This document shows positions 33,838 through 44,739 of a stretch of 64,000 nt of DNA, in pieces. This stretch comes from Hyposmocoma kahamanoa (lineage: Eukaryota; Arthropoda; Insecta; Lepidoptera; Cosmopterigidae), in the NCBI RefSeq assembly GCF_003589595.1, contig NW_020654289.1, positions 7,606,830-7,670,829 on the forward strand. The letters are read 5' to 3'. A model generated the notes under the pieces. It searched no databases and was not told where the DNA came from. It was given only the letters and a program-made list of their open reading frames with translations. The position numbers and the translations under genes were made by a program. How positions within the stretch are numbered: position 1 is the first letter of the stretch; every line of letters starts with the position of its first letter.

Positions 33838-35177
33838 GTGACATAGGTATTAATTTTTTTTTTGCAGCTTTGAGTACAACCCTTCCAGGAACGACTAGAG
33901 GTATGAAACAAGGCTTAATTTTGCTTGCTTTAAAAACCTTCAATATAACCCTTATTACACTATCATTTCAACGAATCCTAACTCTAACTTAGGGTGGTGT
34001 AATAACATTTAATTAGGGTTCATCAGTAGGGATGTATAAGTTAATAAGAGAGCCGCTCTAAGAGGGGCCACGCCCAAAAAAGAAGAGCGAGTAAAATAGC
34101 ACACATTAAGTAACTACCTACATCCAACAATAGTAACAAATAATAGCAAAATAATAACGCCTTCAGGGCTGTAGTGGCGCTATAGTACGTCAGGGATGTT
34201 CGCGGAGGAGCGCACGGGTGACTTTTACGCTACAATGAGGATACGGTGCGCCTACACGCTCGCCTGTTCGCTGTTCGCTGATTGATGGGACTCCCCAATA
34301 CTACGCCGCTGAATGCAGCTTCACACTTAGCGTTTGTGAATTCTAGCGATAACACGATGTTTTACTACCACTATATCTATAAAATACTAACATTGGATTA
34401 TCTTTTATTATTATATAAAATAATAAAAAAATTATATACTTTATCTATATCATAAAATCTTTTATTATTATTATTATGAGGGTAGTGATAGTACATTATA
34501 TATCAATTTAAAATATAAACGAAACATGATTAACCAACACAGCTCGATATTTTTATTTCATAACAATTCCGAGTTATTTGAGACAAGGCGCCGAAAAGTC
34601 CCAAAAACAGCAATCAATTATAAATACATTGCTCGGTAAACAAAGGTTGCGTTATTTACGAGGCCATAAAGAAACGGCCAGCTATGATTAACATAAGCAA
34701 AGCGACCGTTTGTCCATTCCGAGTCGCGGCGCGAGTAAAACTTTTTATTGCCACTAATGGCTATTAAAGAACACTTCACCCCGACTTGGTGACGAAGTGG
34801 CTCATTTTGAAGGCTGACATTGGGTTTTTATTACATCTTGATTTTTTGTGACAGCAAGCGTGGTAGACAACGACTTGAAACTGTAGTAGATTCAGTATAA
34901 TGATGGATTGTCTGATTTTTATTATGTCTATAGATATCTTCTACTCGTTACTTTTTTCTATTTTTAAATAGTTGAGATATAATCGTACTTAAAAGATATT
35001 AGTGAATATGTAGCTTTCAGAACTAATAAACGATAGGAAAGTATTTTATTTTACCTCGTTCGTCATCTGTGGATGTTGATAGACTGTCTCTAAATATAAT
35101 TTATTTATTTATTAAGTTTCCAACGTCTTTGTACAATATTACTAATTAATCTTATGATACCCTTACAAGCATTCTAA
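33838..35177. other. No recognised gene; possible conserved or regulatory stretch
   Basis: Mostly AT-rich. A more balanced, apparently single-copy segment at about 34560-34830 contains several homeodomain-like words (GGCCATAAAG, TTTATTG, CCACTAATGG). There is no coding frame of note. Confidence 0.35.
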
Positions 35178-35467
35178 GTAGCAGTAGAGTTCTTGTGAAA
35201 GAGTTCGTCCAGGGAAGTACTGCGACCTTACCTATTTCTGCCGCCAAGCAGTAATGTCAGCATTATTGTTTTCCGGTTTTGAAGAGGTGCTGGTGTAATT
35301 ACAGACACGTGGGACTTGTCAATTTGTATCTCACGATGATGGGCGCAGTGGCCGTGCCCCTAAGATCTTTGTGATTTAAAGCTCTGAGCAGGGGCTGTTA
35401 TGGAGCAGCAAGTCGCTTACCACCTAGCGCACGACTTATTCGTCCAAGTACTTGTTATCATAAAAAA
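35178..35467 (+). repeat. Family C repeat, near full length
   Basis: It runs from TAGCAGTAGAGTTCTTGTG through ACGTGGGACTTGTCAATTTG to a TATCATAAAAAAATG tail. Confidence 0.85.
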
Positions 35468-36312
35468 ATGTAGACATGTGATTGCCGTTTTAGAGTTTGC
35501 TGATTAGTACCGGTTTTTTGAATTTTAATTTATGTTATATATGACGATGAATAGTAGCAGCGAAACCATCAAAAACAAAACCTTATTTACTACGTTGTCA
35601 TCTACTGTCGTTTGAGTTTGTAGGCAAATCTTAACAAAATGTGATGTTTTCGGTCATTTTCATCTTAAACTACATTAACTAAAAATTATGCATAAAGCCC
35701 AGTATATTCAATTTTCCCCAAGTATTATAATCGCAAAATATTTTCAAGCGAAATTTTAATGCATTGTGCAGAGATAATCCTCAGTTCAACGAATAAAATA
35801 TTAACAAACGAAAATATCAAAGCAAACTGTTCGTGATTAACTGCTATGTTTTTTCTTTTTTGTGTTGTTTCCGTTTGCATTTTGCTCACTAACACCGACA
35901 GGCGATAGTTAACTTGAATTTCAGAGATTAATATTTAAGTGAAATTCCTAAACTATAAAGGTCGTTCTACTTAAATATACAATTTCAGTGTTCCTGTAAT
36001 TTGAGATATTATGTTAGATAAGGAATTAGTTAGTATTTGACTCTTTCGATTGGCATCATAAAATTTTTTTTTCTCATTTGGACGGTTCAATTTCCCCATG
36101 AGGCAAGCAACTTTTTAAAAGCCTTTAAGTACAGTATTACCTACTTTTAAAAATAAAATAATATCTCCATGAAACGAAATATCCAGTTCATTAGCAACGA
36201 ATACAATCGCATAAGTATAGCGGATTATTTGATTTTGTATTTATTATTATTGCCGGCATGATTGCATAGTCAGTGTGCAATCGATACTACTTTTTAGCAA
36301 TAAGGTCTCTTT
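35468..36312. other. No recognisable feature
   Basis: AT-rich sequence without a supportable call. Confidence 0.4.
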
Positions 36313-36602
36313 TTATGACACCAAGTGAAGGGACGAACAAGTCGTGGGTCTGGTAAGCTAGACGCCTGCCCATAACAGTTACAAAGTTTAAATTGCAAAG
36401 ATATTAGGGGCACTGCCACTGCGCCCGTCACTCTGAGATATAAGTTGACAAGTCTCATGTGCCTGTAATTTCACCAGCACCCGTATCTTTCAAAACCGAA
36501 ACGAAGACATGCTCACATTACTGCTTGGCGGCAGAAATAGGTAAGGTAGAAAAAAATACTTCCCTGGACGAACTCTTTCATAGGACCTCTACTGTTACTA
36601 CT
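36313..36602 (-). repeat. Family C repeat, full length
   Basis: It runs from TTTTTATGACACCAAGTGAA to ATAGGACCTCTACTGTTACT, with all internal blocks present. This is one of the better copies for building a consensus. Confidence 0.85.
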
Positions 36603-37138
36603 CAACCCAACTAAAACAAAACGACAATATATTTTAGATAAGCTAAAAAAATATTTTAATCAAATTACTGTACGTAAACAAGTAGCAAATTAATTAACGA
36701 AACCTTGTAAACTAATAGCATAAGGCCAGCTGTAGCCACCAGAGCTGCTGTAGGGTTGTGCAAACAACACGTTGATTAGCCGGATATATTGCCGGTAGAC
36801 GTTTCTGTTTATTTATTTAGGCTCTTGCCTTCGGATCGGGTCTCCTTGTGTTTGACATTCAAATTTTTATTGTTTGTGCGTTTATTATCAGCGGGTAAAG
36901 TCCCCTTTGAATTACATTCAATTTTGGACTATATGCTTCATACACATTCATTTATTTTCAGAATTAGTCCTTTTTATAACTTCATATATTTACCTGTGGT
37001 TCGGGCGTCCGTCCGTAATCTGAAAGCATTTTTTTTTGTAATTACACTGTAAAATGTTCATTATTAAATGTTTTTTTTTTATTATTATACATCTTCATGT
37101 ATTCGTTACAATAATAAATAATATAATAAGTATTATAC

Positions 37139-37357
37139 AACATCACATAATAATATAAGCTCTGATCCCGAAGTAAGTAGCTAAAGCACTTGTGTTATGG
37201 AAATCAGAAACAACGACGATACCACGAACACCCAGAGCCGAGACAATATAGAAAAGTTAGTTTTCTGCACTCACCCGGCCGGGGATCGAACCCGGGACTT
37301 TAGAGATGGCGACACCATGAAAACCAGTGTACCAGTCACTCGACCACGGAGACCGTC
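37139..37357 (-). repeat. SINE family B, full length
   Basis: The minus strand has a tRNA-like head with A box CGTGGTCGAGTGACTGG and B box GGGTTCGATCCCCGG, then the body TTTTCTATATTGTCTCGGCT and an end in GGGATCAGAGC. It is the cleanest family B copy in the window. The head and body together are about 215 bp. Confidence 0.85.
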
Positions 37358-37391
37358 AAATTAGATAATATTATTTATATATGTTATATCT

Positions 37392-37436
37392 CGTTGCAAG
37401 GCACAAGTTCCCTTTCACAAGGGCTCTACTGCTACT
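37392..37436 (-). repeat. Family C head fragment
   Basis: CCCTTTCACAAGGGCTCTACTGCTAC is the end of a minus-oriented family C copy. The rest is absent. Confidence 0.55.
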
Positions 37437-37543
37437 TGTTCGTTCGCGCCTAGGTAATTGTACAGTGTATTTTACAATATCATCTATTTACAATAGGATA
37501 TATGAATAGTATTAATTTACCTGTTATTAAATTTATTTAAATA

Positions 37544-37655
37544 ACTGACTCCGTGGTCGTTTGGGTGTAATTTGTAGTTGTTTATATGTGTGTCCATTGC
37601 ACCCGCGGATATAAAGCTTCCTTAGTGCGGGGCTATAAGCGTGTGCACGTTATGG
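37544..37655 (+). repeat. SINE family A, head deleted
   Basis: ACTGACTCCGTGGTCG is joined directly to TTTGGGTGTAATTTGTAGTT, skipping most of the tRNA-like head. The GTGCGGGGCTATAAGCGTGT end is present. Confidence 0.7.
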
Positions 37656-37993
37656 GTGTGTGGTTCATTTTATGTTTTCATACTACCTCACACAAAATTC
37701 ACATTTTATTATGCCTGTTACAGTGCCAAGCATAGCAGTTGCAGTGCCGCATAAAGATTTAAATCGCAATGATCTGACATAAGATGATAAGTCCTATGTA
37801 CAGTCATACACATTAGATATCTGACCCCCTAACATGCAAAAACCAACCTTTTGGTTCTGAGAGCCATCTTACGTATTGAACAAAGAAAAAATTTATGCAA
37901 TTTCAATTTTATTGTATAAACAATACAGTGGAGTGCTGCTTAATGCTCAACATATTTTCAAAAGCAATCCTAAATATCGTCATGTAACATCCA

Positions 37994-38066
37994 AGTAAAT
38001 TGGTCGAGCGGCTTGTTGTATGGACTGCTAGTTACAATACCCGTGGTTCGATTCCACGAGCACTAT
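37994..38066 (+). other. tRNA-like sequence (probable SINE head)
   Basis: It contains an A-box-like TGGTCGAGCGG and a B box GGTTCGATTCC closed by a perfect CGTGG/CCACG stem. No good acceptor stem is visible, so it is called tRNA-like rather than a tRNA gene. It sits about 185 bp inside the left end of the Tc1/mariner-like element. Confidence 0.55.
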
Positions 38067-38333
38067 TTTTGTTTTATATTTTTAACAGCATTGTTTCCCG
38101 TTTTAATGTTAATGTCGACAAATCACTATATTTGCTCACTAGGAGTTGCATGAGGTGGGTGGGTAGATATTATTAATAAAGTGTAGGATGTGTATGGATG
38201 GATTAATAAATCACGAAATCGCTCTGCAGTTTGCAAACGATCATGTCTTATGTGATTACGCATTGTTCCACGTTTCATTCCCTTTTATTTATTCAGTTTT
38301 AATTACTTTCAAAGTGTTTTTTCTTGTTTTAAT

Positions 38334-38853
38334 ATGCCGCACTTAACGGAATTATTACAATTCGAAATTATTGTTCTGTATGAACAAGATGTGCCAATCA
38401 AGGAAATTGCAAGGCGACTTCATATAGCGGTAAGTAGACTCATTATATTTTTAATAGTGCTGCAGGTGCATCCTTCAATATCCCACGGGTGTTATAAAAC
38501 ATGTTTAACGTATCATTAAAATTAAAAAATGTATAAATCTAACATTAGGTGAAATTTGAAACAACGATTACGAGGGCCTATTATGCAGTATTATAAATTG
38601 CTTGTTCACAGTGAAACACGTCAAGATATGGATCAATCGCCACAGAGCGACTGGAAATGTGCAACGTAATCCGGGCCCAGCAATGCCCCCGGTAATGTTT
38701 ACTTGTGCATCTAGTCGTCTCCTAGATATTGTCAATAGCCATATTGAAGATCCCTTTGCCACTACAAGATCAAGTGCTCAAATTCATGAAATAAAGGCCA
38801 GGAAGAAGGACCTTGTGGTGCCCATGTGGGATTTATGCTGGTTACAAGCATGA
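38334..38853 (+). pseudogene. Tc1/mariner-like transposase, DNA-binding part
   Basis: The first segment from the ATG at 38334 reads MPHLTELLQFEIIVLYEQDV and PIKEIARRLHIA, the first helix-turn-helix. The second segment, from about 38611, reads VKIWINRHRATGNVQRNPGP and then NSHIEDPFATTRSS, matching the second DNA-binding subdomain. Between them, 38429-38610 begins GTAAGT and ends CACAG and could be an intron or an insertion. A short tail near 38853 gives the last recognisable residues. The catalytic core is absent. Confidence 0.75.
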
Positions 38854-39639
38854 AAGGCCGTTCACAGCAAGTGATCGATTTTAAAGGTTTTCCTTTGCGG
38901 TATTGAAGTGGTAATTATGTAGTTTTTAATAATAGATATTATTAGTTATAAGTCATCGCTAGGCAAAAATAATGTAAGATATGAGTGATGTTATTGTCAT
39001 TTTTGTAACATGTCTATTCACTGCACCGCATAAGATTATAATTTTGTGAAAATGCAGCCTGGAACTCTATAGTTCGTTTCAATTCATTTTGCATGAAAGA
39101 TTACCTATATAACATGTTTCAAATAAGATTTTGACATGTTATTCAAATGAATGTTATTGGAAAAATGTGGTGAGATATCAAGCTAAAATCTTCAAATATG
39201 AATGCGTAAGGTATTCCATTAATTGAATGGTTCTTCAAGAATTTGAACCAAACCGGCGTGTTTACTTTTCATGAAAAATGTATTGACACTAGCTATTATA
39301 TACCTTAAGTAATAATATTAGTTTTCTTAACGTTTCCTCAATATCGATATAATTGTGAGTTTAAAAAAATACAGTAGTTACTGATACAGTCTGTGATTTA
39401 TTTTATATTTATTTTTATATTTATTTTACAATTAAATGTTAACTAATTGTAATTTTAGAAGACTAAAATATTAAAATATTTGTTGAATTATTCAAGAAGG
39501 TTACTTTTATTTCATTCACCTAGTGATGGTTTACTTTGAGAATCTAACATTCTTAAACATTCCTTACACCTATCCAGAGGTTAAAAACAAAAAAAAAAAA
39601 CAATATTATATAGTCATAGCTAAATAATATTTTATTTTT

Positions 39640-39713
39640 AATGTGACTCGAACCACGCTTGCCTGAATTTGTAAAGCAATCCGTATACCGCTAAGCCACG
39701 ACGTCGTTATTAT
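39640..39713 (-). other. tRNA-like sequence (probable SINE head)
   Basis: The minus strand has A box TGGCTTAGCGGTA and B box GGTTCGAGTCA. It lies about 260 bp inside the right end of the Tc1/mariner-like element, inverted relative to 37994-38066. Confidence 0.5.
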
Positions 39714-40050
39714 AGCTGGTTGGTATTTGTATTCTGTATTTAAGTAAGAACCACAGACATATGCCTGTGGTAAGAACTTTACGTTAAAGATCAAATTGGC
39801 TTAAAATCTTTATACAATGTTATACACTAATGTGACGACCAGGTAGTCATACCAAAATAAACTTTACGGCTCACAGGTTAAAGATTATGTTTGTTTGACA
39901 ATTTTCCCCAGATTTTTTTGCTCAGAACCAAAAGGTCGACAATGTCGGCTTGGGGGGTCAGGTATCTTGTGTAGTTCGTCAGCACCCTTACCCTTCGAAA
40001 TCAGTACGCAGTTATACTCACATTACTTCTAGGCGGTAAAAATAGCTATA

Positions 40051-41753
40051 AACAATTATAATAGCAATAAACAATATTCAATCTTCACTTTATTTCTGTT
40101 CTGTTACTAAATTTATTCAAAATTGTAAGCAAAGTCGTTAAGCCAGTGCAAATACTGTTATATGTTTAAGCGCTCATATTTTTAATAGGTGTGGTAGGTA
40201 TCTTTATGTACAATATCAAAGTATACATGAAATCATTGTAAATATTGTTTTTTAAACACGCCATTCTAACTAAAATACACGTTATTCCATTATGATTTTG
40301 TAAAAAAAAATTATATTCAGTTAGAATTGCGGTCTTAAACCTGTAAATGAAGAAGGAAAATCAAATAGTACAGATTCCATATAAATTGTATTTTTAAATA
40401 TTTAGTACAATACTATTGACCTCACGATATTGGAAGTCCGTAGTAGTTCATGTCAACAAAATAACTAGTTTGGACCGTTTGTTCACTGTCCGAGCATGAA
40501 TAAGACGAACTAACGAACTGAGGAACTAGGTGAACTAATGGAACTAGAAGATCTACCTAGTTCAGTTGACCGATTGCACTAACCAGAATCGCTCCCTTTA
40601 AGAATCGATGAGGCACAAATCTTGTGACTAGTCCCTTGGTTCCTCCGTGTATTTTAGTAATTATAGTGATTCCAAAACCCTAGGTACTATCAACAAAGTT
40701 GACGCCTTGCCATCTTAACGGTCCTTTTACGTGCAGGCGACGATGGTCAATTGTTTGTCTTTGTTAACCAATGCCGTTTATGCGCAGATCATATTTTTAT
40801 TACGAAAAAAGGTTTTCACCAAAAAGGGGTCAACAAAATACGAGTTATGGTTAGGTACAGTTTCCGCTTACAAACAAAAACAGTTTTTGTTTACGTAAGG
40901 TGAAGCTTTACTTTGCTAAAAGTACATTGAGACTCAGACAGCTCTTATCCTAGTAGGAAAAACCCGTTAAAAATAAAAATAAACATTTTCTATAAACAAA
41001 ACCAACTTAGTTTATCGAATAGCAAAAAAAGAAAATGTAATTATCTCTTTATACGTACTTAAAAATATGTATATGTTTGTAAAAAAAATCTTCACAAACT
41101 GCAGGTAACAAAAGAGATTTGATCTTCCAAGGCTGAGATTAATTATGGAAGTTTTTCAATATGAAATTAAAATAAGGCTGTCTGTCAAAGGGCGCGTCGA
41201 GGAAAAGTTAAATTGATACATTTTTAACAAGCCGCGTCCTCGGTCTCTTCGGGAAACAATTGAGTTATAAGAGTACAGCTTATAGCCCTTCACGTGTATA
41301 AAGGAAGCAGTATTACATTTCTTCTCATTGGCATAAATAAAAAGAAACCTTATTTCTTCGGTGTTTAAGTTTACTACTTACAGATTTTTGAAAATAAAAA
41401 CTTTGTACTCATAATCCATCTCAAAAACTAAGTTCACTAAAAAACTAAATAAAATTGAAATTAAGATTTAGATTTAGATAAATTTCAGATCTTTTTGTCT
41501 TATAGATTTTGGAGATGGAAGGGGGACGGTGTTTTACATGTTATTTATTGTCAACAAGTCAATCACTGTGCAACGAATATTTAAAAAGACAATTTTTTCG
41601 GAATGTGTTATGTATGATAATGCCCGGATCTAGTAAGCTCCATAATAAACAAATACCTGAACAAACTCAAAACAAAAATATATATATATTTCCGTCATTC
41701 TCCGACCTTGCATTTAGCAAGCAATGAAATTTTACGACTGTACCAAAATTCAG
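40051..41753. other. No recognised gene; short GAACTA repeats
   Basis: AT-rich sequence. 40508-40562 has loose tandem repeats of GAACTAA/GAACTAG. No coding region is supported. Confidence 0.4.
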
Positions 41754-42030
41754 TAGAAGTCGAGCTCCTTGTGAACGAGTTCGTCCAGTGATGTACTGCC
41801 ACCTTACTTATTTTTGCCGCCAAGTAGTAATGTGACAATTACTGCTTGCCGATTTTGAAGGGTATGGGTGTGGTGAAATTACAGGTAGATGGGATTTATC
41901 AATGTGGCAGTGTTCCTCAGACCTTTGCGATTTAAAGCATTGAGTGGCACTGCAACTGACATGGTCGGACATGTCGCTTACCACCGGGCGCACGACTTAC
42001 TTGTCCCGTCACATGGTATTATAAAAAAAA
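41754..42030 (+). repeat. Family C repeat, near full length
   Basis: It runs from AGAAGTCGAGCTCCTTGTG to CCCGTCACATGGTATTATAA followed by an A run. The middle is slightly deleted. Confidence 0.8.
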
Positions 42031-42640
42031 ATACGCGGACATCGTCGTCACAAAATATTGCTCTCCCGTATAAATATGAAATCCCCGAAAAAAACTTTAT
42101 TTATATCGTGAAATACAAAAACTGAATTTCGTTTGATTTATAGTTCTGCTATCGGGAACATTTTTAATCCCACTAAAAACATACATGTGAACAAAGTGCC
42201 AAATTCAGAACAAGGAACGAACGAGAGCGTCTGTCGACTACGCCAAAAAAAAAAATACAAAACGTTAAAAACTTATTATTATATGTCGGAGAATGACCAA
42301 CGCCATCTACGTTATTTTGTTTGCGATTGATTATGTCAAGTTGATTGTAAACTTGGGTGGAATCGACACTTGTAAAATGGCAACACTGTTTTTGACGGAC
42401 GGTGGGCCGAGAGAGACGTGTCGCGACCACCACATTTTTCAATCCAATAAAATCTCGATAAAACGTTATTATTTTAGATTCGGAACAATTGTAATTGTTG
42501 ATTAAATTAGTGGACTGTAATTCTACGCTGTTATTTCTAAAATCCAATCATGGATAACGAACCTTCGGCCATTGATTCTAACAACACCTCGACATATATA
42601 TTATTATAAAAAGTTAAAAACTTATATTAAAGTCTCTTGA
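42031..42640. other. No recognised gene
   Basis: Open frames on both strands are short and overlapping with no domain. A GC-richer patch at 42340-42440 is unclassified. Confidence 0.4.
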
Positions 42641-42654
42641 AGCTTACTTTTTTT

Positions 42655-42826
42655 AACAATACCAGCGAATATTTGTTTTTTTTTTTTAAACAAATCAACA
42701 TTTCGGGCCCTTTACAAGTCCCATGGTCACGGTTGACTGAAAAAACAAATATACGCATTTGAGATACGAAAAAATTGTTTTGTTTCCTAGGTGTAACAAT
42801 CGCGAAAACCTAAGAACCTTTATTCA
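42655..42826. repeat. Family F MITE in a duplicated block
   Basis: It contains ATATTTGTTTTTTTTTTTTA, the CCCATGGTCACGGTTGACTG centre and the flank TTTCCTAGGTGTAACAATCG. The flank matches 59401-59450 as well, so the copy belongs to a block shared with 59266-59760. Confidence 0.7.
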
Positions 42827-42829
42827 TAT

Positions 42830-43321
42830 TGTTAGAAATCTATACCAGAAATCATAAAAACGACTAAAAATTAAAAATAATTTTAATGAAATAAAAATCG
42901 GTTACAAAACCTAATGTTCAAATTTGAAAAGCACGGGACGTTATACAAATCAATGAGAGCTAAACGCGTCGAGAGCACACCAGCAAAAAGCTAAAAAGCC
43001 GTTAGCTTGGTTTGCATGATCAGCATCTCTGTTGAACAGAATACGTGGCAGCGGTAACAGCCTCCTGAAGACAATTGCAGTTAGGTGTGAGTGTCCCATA
43101 ATGCGGCATCTCATTAATAATACAAAATCTGTTCTAGAATTTAAGTACTAACCTAATTATAAGTTTCATTGTTGCTAACACTTATGGATCCTAGTTATCT
43201 GAATAAATGAATTTGAATTTGAATTTGAATTTGAATTTGCAATGCCTTGTATAGTATTCGTCGCTGACAGTTGGCAGCTATGACGGTCGGTTTTGCAGCT
43301 CCGGGCAGAGACGTTCCTAAC
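42830..43321. repeat. Left LTR with an inserted LINE tail
   Basis: It begins TGTTAGAAATC and ends GACGTTCCTAACA. With the 219-bp insertion at 43017-43235 and one target duplication removed, it is 267 bp and aligns with 44740-45008 throughout, including AAAAAGCCGTTAGCTTGG and CGCTGACAGTTGGCAGCTAT. Confidence 0.82.
43017..43235 (+). mobile_element. LINE family H 3' end inserted in the LTR
   Basis: It is flanked by TTTGCA at 43011-43016 and at 43236-43241. The right LTR has the same site without the insertion (GGTTTGCAATGC at about 44930). The sequence matches 11404-11600 (ACAGAATACGTGGCAGC...) and ends in a GAATTT repeat tail, the mark of a 5'-truncated LINE. Confidence 0.88.
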
Positions 43322-43910
43322 ACGGCCTCTCCTGATGGGGCAGCGTCCTTGCAGCCTACTGAGGAGATATGCTCGGGCGTAACTGGCCACATCATCGTCA
43401 TCAGAATCTGAAAGTGCTCAACCTTACAGGGGTAAAAGCTACATGACATCACGTAGAGGTTAACAGAATGAGGTTGAATAGAATAGTGATTTTGCATAAG
43501 GTCTTTAGCAAAGTTAAACTCACACAATAAAACTAAATACGCACTAAGTTTAATATCCCACAAGGAATTATATAAACGCTGTCTGTGTCAATACAATACA
43601 CTTCTAGGTCACCTCAGGCCTAGTTAGCTAACTGAGTCTTTTCTCAGTCGCCCCAATACCTTAATAAAAGACACGACATGTAAAATTAAAATGTTTAGCA
43701 AGTTAGAGCAATAATAAATTTAACTTGTATTGAATTAAATTTTAAACTTAGCGGGAGAAATAATTTTCAATAAGCAAATAGCGTTATTACAATTACCAAC
43801 ACAAACAACTCGCTCTGAAAAAGGCAGCACATATATTCCACTCGTCGTCGTCTTCACCTTAAGCAGACTCGGTCATACCTGACCATGCAGATCCCCTTTC
43901 AGACAACACC
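43322..43910. other. Internal region of the LTR element, left part
   Basis: The sequence next to the left LTR (CGGCCTCTCCTGATGGGG) does not resemble a TGG-type primer-binding site. No gag or pol motif is visible. Confidence 0.4.
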
Positions 43911-44295
43911 TGCAGCAGCGCTTACGGCAGCTGCGGATGCGGCGTCTGCGTCAGCGCCTGCGGCGGCTGCGTTAACAGCGCCAGAGTCGGCATCAGCAGC
44001 GCCGGCTGAGGCAGCACCCGCAGCGGCAGCGCCAGCATCCGCGCCTGCAGCATCTGCGTCAGTGCCTGCGTCGGCTGCCTTAGCAGCGCAAGAGTCAACG
44101 TCAGCAGCGTCGACTGCGGCAGGATCCGCAGCGGCAGCGCCAGTGTCGGTGCCAGCAGCGTCGGCTGTGTTTCATCACCCGGAGCGGCAGCGTCAGCTGC
44201 GCCAAGTTCGGCGCCTGCAGCGCCAGTGTCGGCGCCAGCAGCGCCCTGTTCTGGCCCGTCTCGGAGTGATACCTGAAGTTATTATGAGCAGATGA
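43885..44295 (+). repeat. GC-rich minisatellite with an alanine-rich open frame
   Basis: 43911-44246 is a GC-rich array with a period near 108 bp (36 codons): the unit with TTAACAGCGCCAGAGTC at 43972 recurs as TTAGCAGCGCAAGAGTC at 44080. The plus frame from the ATG at 43885 stays open for 136 codons (A, S and P rich), but minus frames are also open, as expected of such an array. A gene is not established. Confidence 0.7.
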
Positions 44296-44739
44296 GGGCT
44301 CCGCTTCAGGGTCGTTGTCCTCATTATCGCTATCTGTCTGCAGGAAGAAAGTCCAATACACATACAGCAATGTGTCTACAGGCCAAAAGTCCAATACACC
44401 TACGCCTCACGTTAGGCACCAACCACTTGCTCAGCCATGAGTAGACACACCTATAAGTACGTACGCGTGAACAAATACTGCAATACAAAAACAAAAATTA
44501 CTGCAAACTTACTCTCGAAAAAGACACACTCGAAACACTCGAGGGTGCCTCGGAACCAAAACAGTACTCCAAGGAGGTCAACCGTTACAGGATAGCCTGC
44601 TTGGTGGCCGTTAACTGACCTAAATGCTGTGGAGACGGTGTACGCTCTCGAGCACATTTTTTTTTGCATCCACGTGATTTTTCAAACATCGCAAAAACTA
44701 CCAGAAATGGCCTATACAGCATCTAGATGAATTCATTCT

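Larger units (their letters stand above)
37809..39971 (+). mobile_element. Tc1/mariner-like element, internally decayed
   Basis: The ends are inverted repeats: CACATTAGATATCTGACCCCC on the left and, inverse, CACAAGATACCTGACCCCCC on the right, with an inner match CCTTTTGGTTCTGAG. TA flanks both sides (37807-37808, 39972-39973). The transposase remnants are an N-terminal helix-turn-helix and a second DNA-binding helix, and no DDE catalytic region is seen. The TA target plus these domains point to Tc1/mariner. Two tRNA-like segments lie inside. Confidence 0.82.
37716..40050 (-). repeat. Family C repeat, split by a Tc1/mariner-like element
   Basis: The first part (37716-37806) ends GATAAGTCCTATGTACAG, and the second part (39972-40050) resumes GTTCGTCAGCACCCTTACCC. 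Together they restore the family C order around the TA in its CCTGTAATTTC segment. The inserted element occupies 37809-39971. Confidence 0.85.

Noticed and set aside
37994..38066. Functional tRNA gene
   Set aside because: A and B boxes and a T stem are present, but the acceptor and anticodon stems do not pair convincingly; more likely a SINE head.
43885..44295. Alanine-rich 136-codon frame as a host antifreeze- or silk-like protein
   Set aside because: It lies inside a GC-rich minisatellite where minus frames are open too, and inside a transposable element; no signal peptide or splice support was found for the plus frame.
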